DNA of 64,000 nucleotides. Source: Saccharomycopsis fibuligera x Saccharomycopsis cf. fibuligera (Eukaryota > Ascomycota > Saccharomycetes > Ascoideales > Saccharomycopsidaceae). Of this stretch, positions 39,679 through 49,542 are shown piece after piece (within the stretch, counting starts at the first letter, position 1; each line of letters begins with the position of its first letter). Location: assembly GCA_001936135.1 (NCBI GenBank), contig CP012812.1:434001-498000 (forward strand), read 5' to 3'. The notes beneath the pieces were generated by a model. It ran no database searches. It was not told the DNA's origin and saw only the letters and a program-made list of their open reading frames with translations. A program made the position numbers and the translations under genes.

Positions 39679-42600
39679 TGTGTGGGTGCTGTTGATATAA
39701 AATTATAGGATAGTGATAGAAAAATAGATTAATAGAATCTGAACAAGAAAAAGAAATAAGGGAAAATAAGAGAGACAAAGAACAAAACCTGAGCAAGGAT
39801 GAGGATATGGTGCTGTTTATATATATACGGGGACCCCACGGGACCGCGGGCAAAGTTCAGATGCATGGCCCAGTGGCACTACCTGGAGTTGCTGCAACCC
39901 TATATGGTTTGCAGATTTGTCGGCCACCCGGGGATAAGCATAACCAATGCGTTGAATGAAACAATTGTTGGGTTTACATTGGCTACTGAAGCTATAGTAT
40001 ATTAAAAAACTAAGGTTTGTATACTCAGGTTTCGCAGTTGCATTGACATTGGACTCCGAGAATATTGACAATAGCGGTTATATACGTTTCACAACAATTC
40101 AAGGCTTTTTTTTCCTCAACTTAACTTAGGCCTGGCTTGACTCTACCACGTTTGCAAAAAGTCATTTGTTTTTTATTATTACCAACAAACATTATACAAA
40201 TCAAATTATGTTCTCTTACTATAAGAACTGAGGTGTGTTGCAATTCAACTATTTCGCTGATTATCGCCTAATACTCTTAAAAATTTCAAGGCAGCAGCGC
40301 ACGGCTGAAGTACTTGGAGCAACCACAGTCGCAAACTTACCAAAATCAGATTACAAATACTAAAGACGCAACTGCAATATTACAAAAACCCAGCAGGTTT
40401 TTATCGGGGAATCGGTGCTAAGGAATTGGCGTAAAATCACAAGGCACCCTTACTCGCATCATTGACCTCAAAAATATTTATCATCATTAATAATCTACCC
40501 CCAACCACCAGCCAGCTATAGTTCGCGATCGCTCGCTCTCTATACACCCATAAATAGCTCCTTTAATTGACGTGCATGAAGGTGGGGCACATTTGTCGCT
40601 TCCGCACGGCCTGGTAACCGCCGCCGTTTGCCCTAAACCCTGCTTGTTGATGTCAGTCGATGCTCGTGAAAGTGTCCTAGCGCTTGTTTATGTATACTAC
40701 TATTGTAATTTTGAGACATTTATCACTACGCTGAATGCTTGACGCGGTGTAGTTGTCGAAATCTGGGGTTAAGAAACTGGTATTAGCAGTGACTTAAAGG
40801 AATAGGACATCGGCACTGCGGCCATTCACCCAGTCATTTACTTTTTTTTTTTTTTTTTTTTTGGTTTGTTTAAACAATTGTTAGTTCGAATGAGGTGTGA
40901 ATAAAAACTCTTAGCCTTTGTTTCAAGGGCAAGGGGATGATAGATGGGTCAAGGAGCTATAGCACACATATAGATATCCTTTAGAATCGGAGGGCGAACT
41001 GAGTGATTGGGTTCGTTTGCGCTCGCTGAGATAGATCTCAATAACTTTTCGGTTCAGACGGAAAGAAAATAACGGCTGTGTTTAACAATGTTACGTAAAA
41101 TATAGAGCAATTGCTGAGTTTTTGTGGAGAAAAAAACATTATATATGATGGCTCTTCGAGAAATTGCATAAATTTTATAATTATGACTGACGTTTAGTTT
41201 AGCAACCGCAGGTTTTCTAAGAGAGCGTAGTCAATGTTTGCTTTTCATAGCAGTGAGTTTCTGAAAGTTTCCTGGGATGTTTTATCCAACACTGCTTGAG
41301 CAATCATAAAATGCCAGTCAGTGTGTGTGTCAGCAGCACTGGCTAAACTTCTGTTCGTGACTTTTCCCGCTGAAATTATGCAACGAATGTTGTTTGCTTT
41401 GCTCCGATGCACCCTTTCGGTCAACAACTGCACGCGTTTACAAAAAAAAACAAGTTGATCAAAGGGCCACTGAAAACAAAAATAACTTGTGTAGATCTTT
41501 ACTAAACAAATAAAATGATCTACAAAAGTTAACAATATTACTGTTGAAACAACCAACAAAAAAAGCTCAACAGCTAATCAAAACAAATCTGTAACTTAAG
41601 CCTGTACGGCTGTAACCGTGTCGATTCGCCACCCCCACCAAACAAAACGACCCCACCTCCCAGCACCATCTGTACGAGTATACGGTTATGCATATATGGT
41701 ACATGGGTATCGGAAGCACATCCTTTAGAGCTTGTACAATTAATTGTAATAACGTTGTTTCCATTTCTCCATGGATTGTCGGTTCTCTTTACTATTTATA
41801 GGAGGAGGACGAACTCAACACAGGCAAAATAAATGCATTTTTTTGAAGGTCCAAGCATTAATAGGAACTATTGTTGAGCAATATGTATTATAGCTTGAAG
41901 TATACCATGGTGATAACTACAACTATATTTGGGGTTTAATTTGTTTAGAAAATTTAGACTGACCAGATTGGCTACACTTTTGCGTATTGAATTCTGCGGC
42001 ACGTCTCTTGGCTTCCAGGCTATTAACCGTATTGGTTGGTCGGTATTTTCATGGCTTCGCTGATTGTAATTATGCCATTGATCTATTACTGGACTTGACT
42101 TTACCCCGGGCCTACCATTTACTGTGGACACAATCTATTTAGCTTACTTGAAACCTACAAATGGAAAGATACCTCTGTAACTTCTATTGTTTTTTTTTTC
42201 CTATTTTGCTGACCTACACAAAAGCTATTTTTGCACTTGTCGCCGAGTTTCGGAGTTATCGAACCAACAAAGCTCTGGTTAGACAAATCCTTATATTCTA
42301 CAATAAATTTTTTAGAAAACATACACAGAAAGCAAAAAACGTGAGACCAATCCCATTCGATTTTTTAGTCAACTTACAACTTTCCCGTCAGTAACGAAAT
42401 CGAAAACAGGAAAATAACAGAAAAAAAGCAAATAGTGAAGAAAAAAAAATTGAAAAATTAAAACACACTGTTAAGTACAAATATAAATGGGTCCTCAGCA
42501 ACCGACTGTGTTTATAATAAAGCACGTAAACCCGTATCCAGAAACCTGAAAAATTTGACGTTGAGTTTCCTTAAATGAAAGTTTTATACTCTTTTACTTA

Positions 42601-43213
42601 CACAAAATCCTGAACTTGAAGGTACCACTTTATAGGACTAAGCACGTGTATCTGATAATTTTGCTCGCCTGTGTTTCAGCGTTCAAAACTGTAAAATTTG
42701 CCAGCCGAGAAATAATATCATTCAATAACCATGTGATAAAAATAAAATAAGAGTAAAAGAAATCAAAAATACAAGTAAAAACAAAGATAAAGGTGAAACC
42801 AGAGGTGCTAGTTTGCATATCCATGTCCTGTCTTTATATAAATACAGAAGCTTTGCTTATGCAACACCGTCTTTAATTGTTCAGGATACTATATCTATGC
42901 TTATGTTGAAATTTCATCTTCCGGTCGCCTGCTTCCCGTATTTAAGAAGATTGTCTTGCCCTAGTTCTCTGTCTCCGCAATCCAAGCACGCTAATGGCTC
43001 TGCGTCCAGTAGTTCTTTAAAACTCTTCAACAACGAACTAACTCCACTATCACCTGTACCATGCGGCTCAACTGACTAGCTTTGGGGCATTTTTGAAATG
43101 CTAGAGTAAAAGATTTCTATCATTTCTTGTCATTTGCGAGCCTGGCTTATACTTATTGTACTATTGCAGAAATCAATCTTTTCCTGCATCCCCTTAGTTC
43201 TTGTCAGCGAATA
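39679..43213. other. 3.5-kb gene-free region between ALD and STE18
   Basis: Contains the ALD promoter at its left end and the STE18 3' flank at its right end. Many short open frames exist, but none has an ATG start plus recognisable sequence. A 120-bp patch at 41940-42060 reads fairly coding-like on the minus strand (SLEAKRRAAEFNTQK), yet both ends run into stops and no family is recognised. Confidence 0.5.
39818..39837 (-). promoter_or_regulatory. TATA tract and GGGGACCCC palindrome upstream of ALD gene
   Basis: TATATATATA (39818-39827) lies 140 bp before the ALD start codon. It is directly followed by the palindrome GGGGACCCC (39829-39837) and a CGGGACCGCGG patch (to 39849). CGG-type and CCCC-type elements are typical of carbon-source or stress control by zinc-cluster and C2H2 factors. 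The specific regulator is unknown. Confidence 0.45.
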
Positions 43214-43546
43214 CTACATGATGATGCAGCATGAATTTTGCCCCATTCCAGAATCAGCACGGCTGGCATTATTATTAAGAATGCTAATGGGTAATTTGCT
43301 GCTGTTGTAGTGATATGGATTGTTGCTTGGCTTTTCTTTATTATTTGCTGTTTTTTTTTCTGGACCGCCGAGAAATGGATCGCTATTCGTCTGAAAATAT
43401 GTTATTATGTTGTAAGAAGCATTAGAGGCGTATGCATTATCTTTTTTGAGAAATGCTTTGAGTTTCTCATTTTCCGCTTCCACTCTTCGCAAGCGGACTA
43501 GTTCAAATTTTGCATTTTTCAAGTTTACAGAGTATGTTGGAATCAT
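43214..43546 (-). CDS. STE18: heterotrimeric G-protein gamma subunit of the pheromone pathway
   Basis: Ste18 pairs with Ste4 (G-beta) and carries the mating-pheromone signal from the receptor at the plasma membrane. The 110-aa length equals that of S. cerevisiae Ste18. A coiled-coil-type helix is visible (KNAKFELVRLRRVEAENEKLKAFLKK), followed by the G-gamma-like stretch ASNASYNIITYFQTNSDPFLGG, close to ASNACLTIINY in S. cerevisiae. An Asn/Ser linker leads to a C-terminal SCCIIM, a CaaX box with an adjacent Cys, expected to be farnesylated and palmitoylated as in SVCCTLM of Ste18. The ATG at 43546 is the natural start. It lies alone in a gene-poor region with at least 3.5 kb of gene-free DNA on each side. 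Confidence 0.88.
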   Translation of the reverse strand: MIPTYSVNLKNAKFELVRLRRVEAENEKLKAFLKKDNAYASNASYNIITYFQTNSDPFLGGPEKKTANNKEKPSNNPYHYNSSKLPISILNNNASRADSGMGQNSCCIIM

Positions 43547-45024
43547 GAATGGGGTTGTTGTGTTGTGAGTGTGAAAATCTTTGCTTGGAGAGAGAAATTA
43601 AAACAAAAACTTTGGATTTTAATTACACGTAAAAGTATTTGGGAGAATAGGAGAGCGAGAGTTCAAAGCGTTGAACTTTTCAAGAATCGATGGGTATTAA
43701 ATATCCGATGAAGCAGCGAGTTGGACAAGCAGCTTCACCGTAAATCTAAACACTCTTGGCGTGATGCCTTTAATTAGTATTATTAAACCCACAAACTAAA
43801 TTTAGCAAAATTGGAAATTCCGCCAGGTGTCGGTATTCGGCACTTGACAGATATTTGCTATTTTGAGAGACTTTTCCTCCTCGGCAAGTTGTTCTATTTG
43901 ACAAGCAACTCATTGGCTCAAAAGGAAGTCAGTTAGCCGGTTTGCAATTTTGCTAGTTGTTAGTCTTTCAGTTTGTCGACGCTGGTTAGCTTGGAAAGAC
44001 GCATCCAGTTTTAAATATGTCTAGGACCCAAAAAGTATTTAAATATTTCTAAGGCTAGACACTTCTCCTCATTGGTAAGTTATAAATTTTGACACTATGA
44101 TTAGGGCCTGGAAAGATAATCCGTTGTGTCAAAGTATTAGCAGCATTCAAGCTTAATTTTTGTAGTAAACAACTGTCTAAGACAGATACTGTTCTGTCTT
44201 ACCTCGCATAACACTCAAATATTATTTTGTTATATTTATATCTTTTTTTTTTTTTTTTTTTTTTTTTGGCAAAAGCGCCAAATTGTGCAGAGCCATGGCT
44301 GCAGCGAAGTGTCACTAGTTTTTAATATTTTACATACGGATCTGTGGGCAGGATTTATGAAGAAAGCAAAATACGGAGCGGTTTTTGAAGGAGAAGGTGG
44401 ACTCAAACGCCACCAAAGACAATGGGGGAATTAATTATAACAAAACAGAGGACCTTTGTGAAATATTTGTAAGCAGGAATATAGACCGCATTTTTCTAGA
44501 GTTTATAAACCAGTTTTACTAATGCTACATGTTTTTATCCTCTATCTACCTGTCAATTTGAACGATCTACAATGATGCACTCTGTCCCAAAACTGTAAAT
44601 TGAAACAGGAAAAAACAACTAGAAAACATAAACACAACTACAACAACGAGAACCGATTAAAACTCTGGCCTTTCTGTCAGGACTAAAATACAAAATTCAG
44701 TAGCAAATTGCATCTCAAATTAGCACCGTATATTATGATGCTGCACAGATCGAGTCTCCCCTTCTCGTAAAATCCGTGGGTTGCGCAGTAAAGTTGGCCG
44801 TCTGTAAACTTTATGTTTTCAGCCTGAAATTCTACTAGCTAGTGCAGTACTTTGTGACTTGTAGCTCATATTTTCTATATGCTTTTTTTTCTGTAGATAA
44901 TTAAAAAACTGCTTTGTTTTCATCCTTAGTTGAAGTTATTCAATATTATGATATAATCCTCGAAGATTCTCTCTACATTTTCCTTAGAAATCCTCTCTAC
45001 ATTTCCGCCCTTTCATTTTTCGCT

Positions 45025-45060
45025 CCCCTTTCCAGTTCCCCTTTCCAGTTCCCCTTTCCA
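45025..45060 (+). repeat. 13-bp tandem repeat CCCCTTTCCAGTT x2.8
   Basis: Two full and one partial perfect copies. Just upstream, CCTCTCTACATTT occurs twice (about 44968 and 44991), so the block is a compound minisatellite. Confidence 0.93.
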
Positions 45061-45314
45061 TAGTAGTAACCCCCTTTTAAAAAGAGTGGGTTCTACAAGC
45101 ATTGCAATTAACAATTGATTATTGACTTTAATAATTACTTTTAATCGCTGCTCTCAGTTCATTCATATCGCTCAGCTTAATGTTTGTTTGTTTTTGCATT
45201 GATTGATAAAGCAAATTGATATGTATTGCAGATCATCTTAAAGTCGATTTATGCAGAATAGGCGTTTTTTATGCCAAACATGTTTGATCTGCATCGGGAA
45301 AAGTGTAGCTTGCG

Positions 45315-45356
<42 letters not shown>
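45315..45356 (+). repeat. 42-bp poly(A) tract
   Basis: Longest homopolymer in the window. Other long runs: 65-101 (A37), 1521-1548 (A28), 17654-17683 (A30), 49510-49541 (T32), about 53747-53778 (T), about 58788-58814 (T). Such lengths are prone to sequencing error. Confidence 0.95.
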
Positions 45357-45359
<3 letters not shown>

Positions 45360-47582
45360 TGCAAAACACCTGGGAAAGACTCTTCAGACATTTTAATTAT
45401 GAAACGACACTTGTGCCACCGGATCCCGACAAAATGCTTATCAAAATGTTGATGCTGATACAAGTAGTTAGTGGTTGATAGTACTGCATTGCTTGGATAA
45501 TTTGTGCTGAATTTGCTGTGCTGTTGTGCCCAATATCACATATTACATGCACACAAAAATTTAGCACGTTGCAAAAAACAATATAACTGTCCCACGTAAA
45601 CCGCAATTGGTAATTTACTGCATTATTATTGAACTAACGTAACTCTCTTCAAATAAATTAGCAACTTAACAGCCCTTGCAAAGATAAAGAAAAATGAATA
45701 AAAAAAAAAAAAAAAAAAAAAAAAAAGAGTAAGACCAACACCGTTGCTTCGCTATTATGTCAGTGTAGCCTTCAAACAGATTTTATATTAGTATATCTGA
45801 CAGCCAGCGTTGCTGTTGCCAGTGCTAATGTCTTCACTGCCCCAGCCTCTGGAAAATTATTTACTGCTATGGCTGCGGTTAAAGCTGTTTCGCAACCTTT
45901 TTTCTACATGCTCTAAAATGAGTTGCTGTCAAGATCTAAGATTGTTCCGATACGGTCTTCAGCCACCACCAAAAATTATTTTGGTATATGGGGTTTCTTC
46001 ACTTCTGCATTGCTTTCTTGTGTATTTTCATTCATAACAACTCACCAATTGTTCAGTCCAGTTTCTCAGGAATACTCAGGCCCGACTTTGGGGCAACTTC
46101 CTAGCTCTGTAGATCGATAGATGCTGACAGAATCCTAATTGTAGCCCATGTAGCTCAACTGCTTCAAGCTGATCGATCAACTTTCAAAATAGAAGGAACA
46201 TCAAAGTTTAAATCACAAAGTTCCAAACTTTAAAAATAAAAAGGCATTCTTCCCTGTTCCTGCAATGTTTGATACTTGTGTTTGACTTTTGTTGGCTTTG
46301 ACTGTTTTTGTGGCAAGGCTAGTCTGGGGCTTCAAAGCTCTGCCGGGAGGGCAGCGACACGTACGCCTGCGGCGGGCCCGCAATTTTGCGCATCCGTCTC
46401 GCGCCTCTTCCGCATGGTAGATCACTCCAATTATGGGCATTCAACAGATCGCCAACAGCTTAAACCGAATATAGGCTTTTCAAAATAATAGAGTTTTTGC
46501 CAGCCACATTTGAGCTCTCAAAATTGAATATAAGCAAAGTTTGGTAATCTGACCCTATCTATAGATAGACGGTATAAATGCGAGAATTTCTGCCGAAGAC
46601 TTTCCCAGACTTTAAGGATGTCGATCCTTAAACCATGACATTACAGCATTTTGGACCTCGATTTATTCACCAATGGCTCTTTGGCCTTTTACTTTGCTAC
46701 AGTACTAGGATGCATGCTAAAGAAAATAAGTGTTAAGTTCTTAACTGTATTAAGAAAAATTGTAACCGTAAAAGGGAAACACCTACAAAATAAAAAAAGA
46801 AACAGCATAATATAATCTTTAAAAATATTTTTTTTCTTTTTTTCGGACGTTTAAAAAACTTATCTGCTTGTAACTACATGTGTTAATGCAGATATGCATC
46901 TTTATTCTAGCAAGAGCAAAGCCAAGATAAAAACTTAGAGGTTCAGACTGTAGCAAATGAAAATAATATTGAGTTAAATAATGCAGAAAAAAATAGAAAT
47001 AAAAGTAAAAGTAAAGTTTAGCTGTAAATGTGTAGAGCAAAAGCGATAATATAACAGATCAAGAAATCAGGAAAAAACGATTGTGGCAAACAAAAACAAA
47101 ACTTGAAAAAAATGATTAAATATACAAAATTGTTAAAAAAAAAACAAAACAAAAAACTCTTTTTTTAAACAAAAAAAAAAAAAACAAAAAACAAACGCAC
47201 ACGAAAAAAAAAAAAAAGGATTAATTAGTATAGTATAGTGTAATATAATATAAAGGGAGTCTTCGATGTCCTTAAAGCAAACATGTGTCGATAATCGCAT
47301 GTATAGATAGCTTGCTAACTAGCATTGCTCCAACAGCTTCTCAATCGAAGCCCCTCAAACAACAAAGACAGAAGATAAAAATTAAACAAGGACCGTACCA
47401 GAGAAACAATTCAACAAACAAATACCTTAAAGGCTCATAAGACAACATCAAGTAAAAAAGCAGTAAGAAAACACAGTAGCAACAACAGAAACTCTAGAAC
47501 ACAAAACTAGTAAGCAAAACAACAAACGAAAAATTGGAATCAAGGGATTTTAAAATCAAATGTAGTACGGCTAGTACTGTAG

Positions 47583-49340
47583 TCATTCATTGTTAGACTC
47601 ATAGTTGAGGTACTTTTCAAGAGAGTTTTGCCCATCAATATGAAGTATTACTTTTTTGTGTGGGTTATTCTTGATATTGCCAATTTCGAGGTCCCAGTGT
47701 AACATTTCAGCATTGGTGTAAAGCAAAAAATCATGAATTCCTTCAATAACGTGAATCTTCATCTTGGATTTGTAACGAGGAAATGCAATTGTTTTTTTCA
47801 CCCACAGCGGTGAACAAAAAGTGCTTCCTTCCAAATCAGCCAAGCTCTTTGCTTTGAATTCAACTTCATCACTTTGAACTTTCAAGAAATTTTCTGGGTA
47901 TTGATTGTTGTCAGCTTCATTTGGTCTGAATGTCTCTAGCTTAACAATTTTACCATATCCATCTCTCATAACTTTGACAAAAGTTATTTTAGAGAAACCT
48001 AATTGACTAGTTAAGTAACTGTGCACGTCTGGATTGAACTCTTTGGTGATCAAGTTATCTATGCATGCCCTCTTTAAGTTTTTGTTTGAAAAATTTACAT
48101 CGCAAAAGTTATTGGTAACTCTTTTAGTTGCTGTATAGCGAGCTCTCGTGTAGCTTGCCTTTATGATGGAATTTTCAAACTTAATATCTGATACATCAGC
48201 AAAATGCGCAACTGGCTTTTTGAACTCATTACAAAAAAGGTCCTTTATGCTTCTATGATGAAAGAACCTGGCTTCCATTTCTTGAGTAAAAGGCCGTCCC
48301 TGTGGTCTTTTGCTGCCAGTTCTTTTTTGAATAGCAGTGGCAGACAGTTTTGGGGTGTAATGTCTTTTTCTGGCTATACTCAAATTTCTATACTTCAGCA
48401 ACTTTTGAGACGATTCGTCATCAACAGAGGACTCTTCATAGGCCGAAGATGAGGCTCTCCGCCTCTTGGATTCGGCCATTATGGCACGTCTATCTTTTTT
48501 GTCAATATCACCATCGCTTTTGCTTCTCTTTGCACTGCTTCTGGACTTGGTGCCCCTTGTATTAGTGAATGGCTTTGGATGTTCATATTCTCCGCTAGAA
48601 TATTCATCAATGACAGAGGAGTCGCCAGAACCAGAGGAAGGCAAAACCGCAAGCACAGGCAATGAGATTGGGGCATAAGAGTCATCTTCACGCACCCTAC
48701 TATGGCAAGCAACATAGTTGTTACCATCGTAGATAGGATCATAGTTATGTTGTTTACTGGCTTCATCAGAGCAGTCAGGAGTTTGAGCAGACAGCAACAG
48801 GACAAATGGAGTGTTCGGCGTTGAGTAGGCAGTATTTGAATAACAAGGTGACTCAGTGAGAGAAGACTTTGCGCTTGAACATTGAGATGCCGGAGCTGAA
48901 AAACTGCTATAATTGCAAGATTTTGGGGTTCTGGTCATAAATGCATGTTTTGATGAAGCGGTGGTGACGGCACCTTCTGCGTTTGAAGTGGCGGAACTAG
49001 GGCGTGTGGAATCTGCGGTGATAGAGGCGGCTGCAATGATTGGAGTAGCCGCAGCGGTATTGCCAACAGAACAAGAGCGACTAACAGACATTTTAACAGA
49101 TGGATTGCTTGCTTGGTAACCGCCTGAAGTGTTGTCTTTGGTTGCGTTGAAGTTAACAAGGGTGGAAGGTATTTTGGTGAGATCTCTGGCAACGTTAATC
49201 TCGTCTTGGGAGCGCCCTGCGTAGCACGAGGCGAATGGAGTCAGCGGAGCGGAATTGGGAGCAGAGACGGCGTGGGAGACGCCGTATTTTTGCGGTTCGT
49301 CCGCATTAAGTAAGTTGCTGATACTCAACTTGCTGGACAT
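47583..49340 (-). CDS. unrecognised 585-aa protein, probably nuclear
   Basis: I do not recognise the family. The first ATG is at 49340 (MSSKLSISNLLNADEP); the frame extends upstream only with a non-ATG codon. Residues 20-250 are Ser/Ala/Thr-rich and look disordered. A strongly basic stretch at about residues 266-296 (SAKRSKSDGDIDKKDRRAIM, then SKRRR) is a likely nuclear localisation signal. From about 345 on, the sequence is less biased and probably folded (RFFHHRSIKDLFCNEF, TFVKVMRDGYGKIVKLETFRP, PLWVKKTIAFPRYK). The short N-terminal SISNLLN motif and the long gene-free flanks (4.0 kb and 2.4 kb) are features often seen with regulators of transcription in Candida-clade yeasts. That role is an inference. 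Confidence 0.75.
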   Translation of the reverse strand: MSSKLSISNLLNADEPQKYGVSHAVSAPNSAPLTPFASCYAGRSQDEINVARDLTKIPSTLVNFNATKDNTSGGYQASNPSVKMSVSRSCSVGNTAAATPIIAAASITADSTRPSSATSNAEGAVTTASSKHAFMTRTPKSCNYSSFSAPASQCSSAKSSLTESPCYSNTAYSTPNTPFVLLLSAQTPDCSDEASKQHNYDPIYDGNNYVACHSRVREDDSYAPISLPVLAVLPSSGSGDSSVIDEYSSGEYEHPKPFTNTRGTKSRSSAKRSKSDGDIDKKDRRAIMAESKRRRASSSAYEESSVDDESSQKLLKYRNLSIARKRHYTPKLSATAIQKRTGSKRPQGRPFTQEMEARFFHHRSIKDLFCNEFKKPVAHFADVSDIKFENSIIKASYTRARYTATKRVTNNFCDVNFSNKNLKRACIDNLITKEFNPDVHSYLTSQLGFSKITFVKVMRDGYGKIVKLETFRPNEADNNQYPENFLKVQSDEVEFKAKSLADLEGSTFCSPLWVKKTIAFPRYKSKMKIHVIEGIHDFLLYTNAEMLHWDLEIGNIKNNPHKKVILHIDGQNSLEKYLNYESNNE

Positions 49341-49508
49341 TTCGTTAGTTAGCAATTTCGAAGACTCTTTGTGAGGTTAGAAATGGGAAGGGATGATGAT
49401 TCAAGTTGTGTAAATAGTAGAAAAACTTTAATAAGCTGTCTTCTGCCTTTCTTAAAGCCCTACTTTATGATGTTATCTTTTTCTTTTATTGTCTCTTGTG
49501 CTGGTAGT

Positions 49509-49542
<34 letters not shown>

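Larger units (their letters stand above)
43547..47582. other. 4.0-kb gene-free region between STE18 and the 585-aa gene
   Basis: Holds the STE18 promoter and the 3' flank of the next minus-strand gene. Visible structures: a diverged direct repeat (43866-43910 and 44054-44098), a hairpin AAGACAG/CTGTCTT (44179-44200), a 13-bp tandem repeat (45025-45060), a 42-bp A run (45315-45356) and a GC-rich island (46330-46415). Two stop-free coding-like pieces lie at 45780-45915 and 45923-46120. No ATG-initiated gene is supported. Confidence 0.5.

Noticed and set aside
41868-42131. Minus-strand 87-codon frame and an overlapping frame reading SLEAKRRAAEFNTQK
   Set aside because: No ATG start, stops on both sides, and no recognised protein family; not enough to call a gene or an element.
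46675-46715. CTCTTTGGCCTTTT resembling the start of U2 snRNA
   Set aside because: The branch-recognition sequence GTGTAGTA and the rest of the U2 core are absent.
43547-47582. Solo LTR or other retroelement remnant in the gene-free region
   Set aside because: No paired terminal repeats with target-site duplication and no recognisable element sequence were seen.
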